Below are positions 15,964-23,723 of a stretch of 23,826 nt of DNA, piece after piece (positions within the stretch are counted from its first letter, which is position 1; each line of letters starts with the position of its first letter). A model generated the notes under the pieces. The model was not told the origin of the DNA. It saw only the letters and a program-made list of their open reading frames with translations, and did not search any database. Source of the stretch: Baffinella frigidus. Its lineage: Eukaryota; Cryptophyceae; Cryptomonadales; Baffinellaceae. The translations under genes and the position numbers were made by a program. The stretch lies in the NCBI GenBank assembly GCA_026770585.1, contig MU646338.1, forward strand, positions 115,537 to 139,362. Reading direction: 5' to 3'.

Positions 15964-18900
15964 AATTCGCTGGCGGACGACACGCGAGAGACGAAGCTGA
16001 TCGTCGGCGGCAAGATCGTCTCGGGCGGCGACTCGAAGCCTCCTATCCCGGGGGAGCTCCTCGAGCTGCCGATCCCACGGCGCCCCCCCCGCGCGTCGTT
16101 TGGGACGGATGTGGAGAAGCTGGTGGCTGCTGAACAGGTGCGTACGCGCCACACCAGACGCCCTGTGTGCCCTCTGTATCCCCTAAGTGGCTGACGGGCG
16201 AATATTCGCCCTCACTCGCTCTAGGCAGGCCCTAGGGCCCTACCGTAGGGCGTACATGCATACTCGCCACTTAAGGGATAGCGCTGTCGCTGACGCTGTG
16301 TGTGGGTGCGCGCGCCTGTCTACTCGCTGACAACGTCAATCGCCGCTCTGCCTGTTTGCAACGCCTGTCTTGAAACATCCACGAGAGACGAGGCAGCGTG
16401 CGGGGGGCGTGGCTGCCCTAAACCCTGAACCCCAAACCGTGAACCCTAAACCTTAAAACCCTGAATCCTAAATCCTGAACCCTAAACCCTGAACCCCAAA
16501 CCCTAAACCCCGAACCCTGAACCCTAAACCCTAAACCCTAAACCCTAAACCCTAAACCCTGAACACCCTAAACCTCAAACCCCAAACCCCAAACCCTAAA
16601 CCCTAGACCCTAAACCGTAAACCCCAAACCATCAACCCTAACCCCTATTCCCTCACCCTAAACTCTAAACCCTAAACACTGAACCCTGAACCCTAAATCC
16701 TGAACCCTAAACCCTATACCCTAAACACCCTAAACCCTAAACCCTAAATACCCAACCCTAAACCCTACCCTTAACCTTGAACACTCAACCCTCAACCCGA
16801 AGCCTTAAACCCTAAACCAGAAACTCTAAACCCTTAACCCTAAACCCTAAACCCTAAACCCTAAACCCTAAACCCTGAAACCGGAACCCTTAACCCCAAA
16901 CCCCAAACCCAAACCCTAAACCCTTAACCCTAAACCCCCAACCCCGAATTCCCAACCCCAAACCCCAAACCCCAACACCCAAACCCCAAACCCCAAACCC
17001 CAAACCCCAAACCCCGCACCAGGATGAGTTCATGCGGTGGAGAAAGCACCTCGCGCTAGTCGAGGACTCGTACGCTGTCACGGTACCCCCCCCCCCCCCC
17101 CCACCCTTTCTTCACTTGTCAGAAAATTGGATACGAGCCCTCCTCCTCCTTGCATCCGCTCCTCCCGCCTCCCTCCTCGCTCCATCCGTTTTTTGTCCTC
17201 CCTCTTCCCTCCTCCCCCTCGCCTGCCCCCCCCCCACTCCTGCCTCCCCCCACCTCACTCCTATTTCCTCCCTCCTCCCTCCTCTCTCTCGACTCATGTT
17301 TCTCGCCTGCTCCTACTCGCCCCCCCCCCGCTCCCGCGCGCGCCGGGTCCACTTGGCTGCCCGGGCTGACAGTTGCTGCTGCGTGGCTAGGCGTGGCAAA
17401 GCGTGGCGAGGCGTGAGCGAGGATGAGGCAGGCGAGGCGTGCGCGAGGGCGGGGCAGACGGCGGGGGTGGAGGGGGCTCCGTGTGTTTGACCAGTCTGTG
17501 ATTTGACCAGTCTCGAATTTGACGCGCGTCGCCTGGGCAGATCACGCCGTACGAGAAGAGCCCTTACTTCTGGCGCCAGCTATGGTGCGTTTCCCCCTAC
17601 CCCTCCCCACATACGCGGAAGCGCAAGTTGGAGAGTTGAGCGGTGGGAGCGAGCGTGCAGGGGAGGCTCGAGTGCTGAGTGGAGGGGGGGTCGATTGTAG
17701 CTTGCTGGTGTACGATCAAAATCAACTTTATGGTAGGCTGATTTGGGGTGTGCGGCAGGCGCGTGGTCGAGCGGTCGCACCTCGTCCTCCAGGCACGCGC
17801 CCCCCCTCCTCCTCCTGGAAGAGATACGATAGAAGGGGTTGCGACGAAAATAGGCTTTAACATGCGTCCCCGCCGCCCCCCCACCCTTCTTACCTGCCCC
17901 CCCCACGCTCTTCAACCCCCCGGACATCCCACCAGCCCTCCCAAGTGGCTCAAATAGTGCCCTGGAAGGTCTTCGATTGTACCTTGGATCGGAGTCGGAT
18001 CCGACCCCAATCCAAGGTAAATCAGAAATGCCCCAGCGCACTATTTGAGCCACGCTCCAACCCCTCGCTCAGAGGTACCCTTGTAGAGGGGGGGTTGCTG
18101 TAGGCCTCACGGGCCAGGGCGTCTCTCAGCGCCGCTGCCTCTGCCTCCCGACTCAGCACTGCTCTCTCTCTCTCGCTCCCAACTGTCTCTGCCGGACCGG
18201 TGCAGACCGGATCACCTCTCCAGCCCTCCTGACCTGGTCGGCCGATGCTCCAAACCTCCCCGAGAGCGGTACCCCTTAAGTGGCCAGTAGGCTCATACCG
18301 TAGGGCCCTAGGACCGAAATGTCCTAGGGTGGTCCTCCACAAGAGGCGTGGCCAAGTGTGGAGGCGATTGACTCTTGTGGAGGAGATTGGCTGACACGCA
18401 CGCGGCACTCAGGTGGTGGACTGCCGCACCCCCCTCCTCTACCGCTCGCGCGCCCTCGAAGACTACGTCGCCGAAGAGCCTGAGGAAGGCTTGGGCGTCG
18501 CGGCTGACGGCAGCGCGCGGGGGGGGCGGAAGACGCACGCGCTGTTGTTGAATAAGGCCGATTTGGTCCCGCGGGCGGTGCGGCGCGCGTGGGCGGCGTA
18601 TTTTAAGGGGATTGGGGTGGAGGCGTTCTTCTTTTCGGCTGCGGATGAGGCCCCGGTTGATGGAGAGGCTGAGGAGGATGAGGAGAGCTGGGAGGAGGAT
18701 GCGTGGGGGAAGGCGATGGGGTCTTTTGATGCATCGAGAAGAGGGAGGGGGCGGGACGCTGCTGCGGGTCAAGGGGAAGAGGATATCCCGCTGGCTGGCG
18801 ATGGAAAAACTCCCGCGAAGGAGGAGGAGGACGACGACGAGTCAGACGGGGCGGGAGGGGTCATGCGCGGGGGGGAAATATTGGGAGCGGAAGAGCTGCT

Positions 18901-20878
18901 GGACCAGCTTGTGGCCCTGGTCCGAAGAGAAGCCGCAGCCAACGGGGCTGCGAAGGCTCGGGGGGCGCCAGACGTGGGGAGCAGAGACGCGCCTGATCCA
19001 GGTGATGAAGATCAGTTGTGGGACGGGTCGGAGGAGGAGGAGGGGGGGGGGGGGGGGGGGAAGGGCGCGGGAGCGGGGGGGCGCGTGACGATTGGGATGG
19101 TCGGGTTTCCGAATGTGGGGAAGAGCTCTGTGGTTAACGCGCTGTCGAGTGGGTGCTACACCCTCAACCCTTGACCCTGAAACAAAAACAAACCCTGAAC
19201 CCTGAACCCTAAACCCTAAACCCCAAACCCCAAACCCCAAACCCCAAACCCTAAACCCTACACCCTACTACCAAACAAATGAAATTTAAGAAAGAAATAG
19301 CCGCACCCCAAACCCTAAACCCTAAACCCTAAACCCTGAACCCTACACCCCAAACCACAAACTCTCAACCCTAAACCCTAACCCCTAAACCCTAAACCCC
19401 AAACCCTAAACCCTCAACCCTAAACCCTAAACCCTAAACCCTAAACCCTAAACCCTAAACCCTAAACCCTAAACCCCAAACACTGAACACCAAACCGTAA
19501 ACCATACCCCCCAAGCCCTCACCCCTAACCTTCAACCCCTCAACCCTACACGTGACTGTCAAAGCGCCTGGCGCACGGGTCGCCCCCCTGGCAAGCCGAA
19601 GCACCTCCAGATGAGCATCATGCGGGAGGACGCTAAACCCTCAAACCCAAACCCTCAAGGTGTGGGTCGTGTCAAGCCCGGGGAAGACGAACCCCAAATC
19701 AAGCCCTGGGAAGACGAACCCTAAACCGTGTCAAGCCCGGGGAAGACGAAGCCTAAATCCCAACCCCTACAGGTGTGGGTCGAAGCGCGTGGCGCACGGG
19801 TCAAACCCCGGGAAGACGAAGCACCTCCAGACGATCATCATGCAGGAGGAAGCTAAACCCTCAAAAATCCAAACCCTGAAGGCGTGGGTCGAAGCACGCA
19901 GCGCACGTGTCAAGCCCGGGGAACACGAACCGTAAATCCCAAACCCTACAGGTGCCCGGGGAAGACGACCTCTATGGTCAAGCCCGGGGTAGACGACCCC
20001 TAAATCCCAACCCCTACAGGTGCGGATCGAAGCGCGTGGCGCACGGGTCGAACCCCGGGAAGACGAAGCACCTGCAGACGATTATCGTGCGGGAGGACGT
20101 GTGCCTCGCGGACTGCCCCGGCCTGGTCCTGTCCTAAACCCTTCTTGTGGCGGCCGCCGCAAACCCGACACCCTGAACCCTCAGCGCTGAACACTGAACC
20201 CTATACCCTATTCCCGAAACCCTGAACTCTAAACCCTAAACCCTGGACCCTAAATCCTAAGCCCCAAATCCTCAACACTCAACCCTCAACCCTAAACCCT
20301 CAACCCTAAAACCTCAACCCTCAACCCGCGTCCCCACCGTCTAATCCTTAAGCCCTAAACCCCAAACCCTAAACCCCCTGAACCCTCTACACCCTCAACC
20401 CTCAACCCCAAACCCCAAACGGCAGGTGCTCCCCTCCGTGGTCTCCCGGCGCGAAGAGATGGTGTGCGGGGGCATCGTCTCGCTCCACACCCTCAAGGAG
20501 GTGCTCGCGCCCGTGCAGCTGGTGGTGGACTCGGTGCCGCGCGCGGTGCTCGAGGAGCGGTACGGCTTCCCGCTCCCGATCCGCCGCGCGCTCGCGCGCC
20601 CCGCGTCCCCCCTGCAGCGCTCCCTCGACCTCGTGCGAGCCGCGCGCATGCAGCGCCTCGCCGCGCCCCCGGGGGCGTCTTCCGGCGCGCCGCCCGAGTC
20701 CATGATCGTGGAGACCGTGGTCGCGACCGACTTCCTCGACTGCTTCTGCTCCGCGCGGCGCCTGTTCCAGCAGGGGAGCGGCGTTGCCGACCACCACCGC
20801 GCGGCGAAGATGGTGCTCGCCGACTTCATCTCGGGGAAGCTGCCCCACTACTCGCTGCCCCCGCCCATCCCGATGTGA
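15964..20878 (+). CDS. LSG1: LSG1, circularly permuted 60S-maturation GTPase, 7 exons, N-terminus missing
   Basis: Family role: cytoplasmic GTPase that releases the export adaptor NMD3 from pre-60S ribosomes. Exons: 15964-16137, 17023-17082, 17541-17584, 17759-17792, 18413-19152, 20020-20125 and 20426-20878. All phases agree and give 536 residues. Landmarks in the partial product: IPRRPPRAS; DEFMRWRKHLALVE (59-72); ITPYEKSPYFWRQLW rebuilt across junction 3; RVVERSHLVLQ|VVDCRTPLLY; G4 NKAD (151-154); G5 SAA (179-181); an acidic/poly-Gly insert; G1 GFPNVGKSS (335-343); G2 PGKTK (363-367); G3 DCPGL (382-386), then VLPSVVSRREEMVCGG. The order G4-G5-G1-G2-G3 is diagnostic of the permuted class. 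Donors are GTGCGT, GTACCC, GTGCGT, GCACGC (a GC-AG intron), GTGCTA and GTCCTG. The stop lies just after GKLPHYSLPPPIPM, shorter than usual at the C-terminus, and overlaps a good donor (AT|GTGAGG), so further exons are possible. N-terminal exons were not found. Confidence 0.9.
16177..16280. mobile_element. Family 2, copy 3, in LSG1 intron 1
   Basis: TA-TCCCCTAAGTGGCTG...CTCGCCACTTAAGGGA-TA, 104 bp, beginning 40 bases after the donor of exon 15964-16137. The interior closely resembles copy 2 (GACGGGCGAATATTC). Confidence 0.85.
16415..17016 (+). repeat. 600-base telomere-like tract in LSG1 intron 1
   Basis: CCCTAAA and variants (CCCTGAA, CCCCAAA) on the sense strand, essentially filling the second half of the intron and running to within about 7 bases of the acceptor (GCACCAG, exon at 17023). 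The last 60 bases are nearly pure CCCCAAA. Confidence 0.9.
17945..18053. mobile_element. Family 3 palindrome, copy 2, in LSG1 intron 4
   Basis: GTGGCTCAAATAGTGCCCTG...TACCTTGGAT pairs with ATCCAAGGTAAAT...GCGCACTATTTGAGCCAC. Better preserved than copy 1. Confidence 0.75.
18270..18384. mobile_element. Family 2, copy 4, truncated, with a hairpin at its right end
   Basis: TA-CCCCTTAAGTGGCCAG and part of the core are present (to about 18330), then the right terminus is replaced by TCCTCCACAAGAG (18333-18345), which pairs with CTCTTGTGGAGGA (18372-18384). It ends 28 bases before the acceptor of LSG1 exon 18413. Confidence 0.55.
19165..19548 (+). repeat. Telomere-like tract in LSG1 intron 5
   Basis: Begins within about 12 bases of the donor GTGCTA and consists of CCCTAAA/CCCCAAA/CCCTGAA units on the sense strand. 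It is broken by an A-rich insert at about 19271-19302 (AAATGAAATTTAAGAAAG). Confidence 0.9.
19555..20010 (+). pseudogene. Array of decayed copies of the LSG1 G2 exon
   Basis: At least five partial copies of exon 20020-20125 lie upstream of it in the same intron: 19557-19632 (frameshifted, PPGKPKHLQ), 19656-19693, 19726-19750, 19770-19851 and 19880-19935; a sixth remnant is at about 19948-19990. The 19770 copy keeps the TACAG|GTG acceptor and encodes the same residues as the true exon from Cys-Gly-Ser to the Ile-Ile after HLQT, including PGKTK, but lacks the G3 DCPGL part and any donor. Copies pass directly into CCCTAAA-type sequence. Confidence 0.85.
20135..20418 (+). repeat. Telomere-like tract in LSG1 intron 6
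   Basis: Sense-strand CCCTAAA, CCCTCAA and CCCCAAA units fill most of this 300-base intron from just after the donor to the acceptor (AAACGGCAG). A non-repeat patch lies at 20140-20170. Confidence 0.85.
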
Positions 20879-21113
20879 GGCCTGCGCTGTTACGCTCGGT
20901 CTGCAGCTCGTGGGCGTGCTGCGTGTACATGTACACGAGCGCGTGCGTGTGCGGGCGGGTGGGGCGCAGTACAAAAGCCACCAAGTCAGCGCGTCGCCCT
21001 GGTCCCCCTCTAGCGGCCCGCGGCGGGCCCGTCCCTAGATTAGGTCCGCGCATTCATAGCTAGCAGCCCCCACCGAGTCGGGAGCCAGACCTGCTGCACG
21101 TGTAATCAACCTC

Positions 21114-21236
21114 CACAGGGGTGCCTCGCTCATAAGAAACCGCCCCCCCCTAGAACCCTGCAGTACGCCTATGCCGAGGGCCCTATGGTGGTCCTAGGGA
21201 AGGGGGGCGCTTTCTTATGAGCGAGGTACCCCTGTA
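21114..21236. mobile_element. Family 1, copy 5
   Basis: CACAGGGGTGCCTCGCTCAT...TTATGAGCGAGGTACCCC, ending TGTA. The right flank (CCACAGCC) matches an element-free copy of the flanking repeat at 22916, which places the junction at TA. Confidence 0.8.
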
Positions 21237-21319
21237 CCACAGCCACGTTCACGGCTGCCAATATCTCCCGCCAGAGCGCTCCCGACGCATCCCCCGACGC
21301 CTGCCTCGCGTCCATCGGG
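21235..21319 (-). pseudogene. Exon-like fragment trapped between two family 1 elements
   Basis: Minus strand reads DARQASGDASGALWREILAA and then VNVAVV, matching the LAAVNLAVV part of the segment at 22877-22983. It is bounded on both sides by family 1 palindromes, so its continuation is lost. Confidence 0.4.
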
Positions 21320-21440
21320 TACAGGAGCACCTCGCTCATAAGAAACCGATCCCCCCTAGGACCCTACAGTAGGACCATGCCTATGGCCCTACGGTGGTCC
21401 TAGGGGGGGGGCAGTTTCTTATGAGCGAGGTACCCCTGCA
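21320..21440. mobile_element. Family 1, copy 6
   Basis: TACAGGAGCACCTCGCTCAT...ATGAGCGAGGTACCCC, ending TGCA, 121 bp. Slightly diverged ends. Confidence 0.8.
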
Positions 21441-21616
21441 ACGCACTGACAACCAGGTAACTAGGCCGACGGTAAATGTATTGCCTACGGTAGACCGCAG
21501 GGGCCTGCGGCTCCTACGAAAACCCAGCCGGGGGGCAGGGGGGCTCCTACGAAAACCCAGGTCCTAGGGGCCCTACGGCCCACCGTAGACCTAACTACCC
21601 GGTTTTCAGTCCGTTA
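21441..21616. repeat. Short direct repeat spacer
   Basis: GGCTCCTACGAAAACCCAG occurs twice (about 21509 and 21543), followed by CCTAGGGGCCC core-like sequence. Probably the remains of another element. Confidence 0.45.
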
Positions 21617-21721
21617 TATCCCTTAAGTGACCAGTAGGCACATACGCCCTACGGTAGGGCCCCAGGACCTGCCTAGGACCTCTTGGCCGTCAAATTTTGC
21701 GGCATGGGCACTTGACGGATA
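21617..21721. mobile_element. Family 2, copy 5 (105 bp)
   Basis: TA-TCCCTTAAGTGACCAG...GGGCACTTGACGGA-TA; the core is CCCTACGGTAGGGCCC, and the interior is nearly the same as copy 6. Confidence 0.85.
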
Positions 21722-21745
21722 GGCGTGTCTTGTGCGTCGCGCGCC

Positions 21746-21784
21746 TCACGAGAGGCCTCCGTTCTCCTCGACGGTGTTGCCGCG
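21746..21784 (-). pseudogene. Copy 1 of the VEVSGGLS terminal segment
   Basis: Minus strand encodes GNTVEENGGLS followed by TGA. The upstream part is cut off by a family 4 element starting at 21792. Confidence 0.4.
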
Positions 21785-21791
21785 CGCGTGT

Positions 21792-21953
21792 CTAGCTCTG
21801 TTCCACTTGAATCGGGCTCGACAATTTGTCGAGGCCCAAATCGCAACGGTTCGCCAAAAGTTGATAAATTCCCTTGAAAAAATAGACTTTTGACGATTTG
21901 GGTCGAATAAAAGGACACAATCGATTTAGTCAACCCGAGTGAAACAGAGCTAG
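21792..21953. mobile_element. Family 4 element, copy 3
   Basis: CTAGCTCTGTTCCACTTG...and CGAGTGAAACAGAGCTAG, about 162 bp. The A/T-rich interior contains GACAATTTGTCGAGGC and ACTTTTGACGATTTG stretches that pair internally. Non-coding. Confidence 0.65.
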
Positions 21954-22258
21954 GACATCTCAACGCTACAACTTTGGAGGCCTACGCCACTCGACGACGA
22001 GCTGTGACCCAAATCCAGATGAGTCCTTCTATTATTTGGCACTTTGTAGTACAAATTGGTCGAGTAGATGGACGCACGTCCGTATTCCGGACGGCAAGGC
22101 TCATTCTTGAATTTAGTACCAGGAATTGAATTTTGGGACGACTTAACTTTTCCAGCCCATACCAAAAAAAAGAATTTACTACACGTGGACGACCCGAAAA
22201 GAGGTCGTCAGTTTTCAAGTTTTTCACCGTGTTTACTACACAGCCCAGGGTCGCGTGG
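21954..22258. other. Gene-free spacer
   Basis: Contains CGTCCGTATTCCGGACGG (a small hairpin) and two TTTACTACAC motifs flanking a GACGAC...GTCGTC inverted pair (about 22170-22238). No gene recognised. Confidence 0.4.
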
Positions 22259-22455
22259 CGTGAATCTACGCTGGCGTCCTCATAACCTTGCGTCCGTACA
22301 GGGGTACCTCGCTCATAAGAAACCGCCCCCCCCCATAGGACCTCATAGAGCCCTAGGCATAGCCCTACTGTAGGGCCCTGGGGAGGGGCGGTTTCTTATG
22401 AGCGAGGTACCCCTGTACGTGAATCCACGCTGGCGTCCTCATAACCTTGCGTCCG
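22259..22455. mobile_element. Family 1, copy 7, between 38-base direct repeats
   Basis: The element occupies 22297-22417 (TACAGGGG...CCCCTGTA). Immediately left (22259-22296) and right (22418-22455) is the same 38-base sequence, CGTGAATC(T/C)ACGCTGGCG through CTTGCGTCCG, with one mismatch. No other bases intervene. Confidence 0.85.
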
Positions 22456-22515
22456 CAGGCGCCCTTGGAGCCTAGATACCAACAAGACACGAGAGCACTT
22501 GACGAGAGGCGTCCA

Positions 22516-22858
22516 CTCACCTGGCTCTCTCCAGCCAATGGCTCAAACGTCTGTCGAAGCGGGCCTATCCCCGGATACAGGGGCACCTCGTGTATCCCTT
22601 AAATGCCCAGTAGGCTCATACGCCCTACCGTAGGGCCCCAGGACCTGCCCAGGACCTCTTGGCCGTCAAATTTGGCGGCATGGGCACTTAAGGGATAAGA
22701 AACCGCCCCCCCCTCTAGGACCACCATAGGACCCTAGGCATGGTCCTACTGTAGGGTCCTATGGGGGGGGCAGTTTCTTATGAGCGAAGTACATCCGCTC
22801 ACCTGGCGCCCTCCAGCCAATGGCTCCAAGGTCTGCCGAGGCGGGCCTATGCCCAGAT
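22516..22858. mobile_element. Family 1, copy 8, with a nested family 2 element and 62-base flanking repeats
   Basis: Element 22576-22793 starts TACAGGGGCACCTCG, is interrupted by family 2 (22593-22697), and resumes AGAAACCGCCCCC to GAGCGAAGTACA. The flanking sequence CTCACCTGGC...GGGCCTAT...GATA is at 22516-22577 and again at 22798-22858 with about eight differences. Confidence 0.8.
22593..22697. mobile_element. Family 2, copy 6, nested inside family 1
   Basis: TA-TCCCTTAAATGCCCAG...GGGCACTTAAGGGA-TA, 105 bp, in the left arm of a family 1 palindrome at the TA of CTCATAAGAAAC. The left host bases (CCTCGTG) differ slightly from the consensus. Confidence 0.85.
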
Positions 22859-22876
22859 AGTCCTGGCCTCGACGCG

Positions 22877-22983
22877 TCACGAGAGGCCGCCGCTGACCTC
22901 GACAGTGTTGCTTACCACAGCCAAGTTCACCGCTGCCAACGTGAACGCGCTCGCGAAGCATCCCACGACGGCTGGCTGTGTCT
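22877..22983 (-). CDS. Candidate terminal exon, copy 2 (VEVSGGLS end)
   Basis: After a possible acceptor (GATGCAG) the minus strand reads TQPAVVGCFASAFTLAAVN, then LAVVSNTVEVSGGLS and TGA. Hydrophobic and then a short polar tail. The tail and stop recur at 21746 and 23007. Which copy, if any, belongs to a working gene is unclear, and upstream exons (to the right) were not found. Family unrecognised. Confidence 0.35.
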
Positions 22984-23006
22984 GCATCCGCCTCACGAGA
23001 AGCGCC

Positions 23007-23078
23007 TCACGAGAGGCCGCCGCTGACCTCGACGTTGTTGCCTGTCACGTACGAGCTCGCGCTGCACGCCGCGGCCAT
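23007..23078 (-). CDS. Candidate terminal exon or mini-frame, copy 3 (VEVSGGLS end)
   Basis: From ATG 23078 the minus strand reads MAAACSASSYVTGNNVEVSGG, then LS and TGA (23 residues). A GTGACAG acceptor lies just before the shared part (GNNVEVSGGLS), so the ATG may be fortuitous. Confidence 0.3.
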   Translation of the reverse strand: MAAACSASSYVTGNNVEVSGGLS

Positions 23079-23119
23079 GGATGTCAGCGCAACCTCTGGA
23101 TATAAGGATAAAGGCAAGG

Positions 23120-23224
23120 TATCCCTTAAGTGGCGAGTAGGCTCATACGCTCTACGGTAGGGCACTAGGGACCTGCCTAGAGCTTCCGCAGGCGATTATT
23201 CCCCCGTTGGTCACTTAAGGGATA
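23120..23224. mobile_element. Family 2, copy 7 (105 bp)
   Basis: TA-TCCCTTAAGTGGCGAG...TGGTCACTTAAGGGA-TA. The right half is more diverged (CTTCCGCAGGCG) than in copies 5 and 6. Confidence 0.85.
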
Positions 23225-23296
23225 GGTCTGGACATAGGAACATAGATAAAGTCTCATGGCCTCATGGCCATGGTGGTGAGCGCAAGGCTAGAGGGT

Positions 23297-23421
23297 TACG
23301 AGAGAGAGGGGGGAAACCGCCCCCCCCAGGACCCTACAGTAAGACCATGCCTGGGGCCCTCTGGTGGTCCTAGGGCGGGGGACGGTTTCTTATCAGCGAG
23401 GTACACATGTACGAGAGAGAG
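23297..23421. mobile_element. Family 1, copy 9, left-truncated, between 12-base direct repeats
   Basis: 23311-23411 retains AAACCGCCCCCC, the core and the right arm (GGTTTCTTATCAGCGAGG) but not the left terminus. TACGAGAGAGAG occurs at 23297-23308 and 23410-23421. The repeat is low complexity, so this case is weaker than copies 7 and 8. Confidence 0.6.
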
Positions 23422-23555
23422 AGTGCCGCCCCGACAGACGTCCCAACCATGTGTGAGGATCGCGTTATTGCGTGGGTAAATGGGGGGTGGGTTGCCTTTT
23501 CAGTCGTGTGAAATAAACTCATCCAGTGTTCTGACTATGGAGGTAAGGGCAGGTA
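23422..23555. other. No gene recognised
   Basis: Short spacer without notable motifs. Confidence 0.4.
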
Positions 23556-23685
23556 ATCTCGGAACCTAACAGAATCTGGTGTGTATCCTGAGGCTGCCAA
23601 CGCCGAAGATAAGGGTGGATACGCTCTTTTAGGCTTAAAACCTTGGATGAGTGTACATATTTACAGATTCTGGTATGTTCCGAAA
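23556..23685. mobile_element. Inverted-repeat element ending TCGGAAC
   Basis: ATCTCGGAACCTAACAGAAT at the left; CAGATTCTGGTATGTTCCGA with AAAT at the right. Contains CGCCGAAGATAAGGG, shared with 15750-15770. Non-coding. Confidence 0.6.
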
Positions 23686-23723
23686 TGAGGCGATGGAGGT
23701 GGGCGCTTCCCAACGCCAGCGAG

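Noticed and set aside
18413-19174. A complete short GTPase ending at 19174
   Set aside because: The frame stops just after G1; the next codons are intron repeats, and G2 and G3 are supplied in phase by exon 20020-20125.
19660-20137. Independent small proteins in the LSG1 intron
   Set aside because: These frames are made of decayed G2-exon copies and telomere-like repeats.
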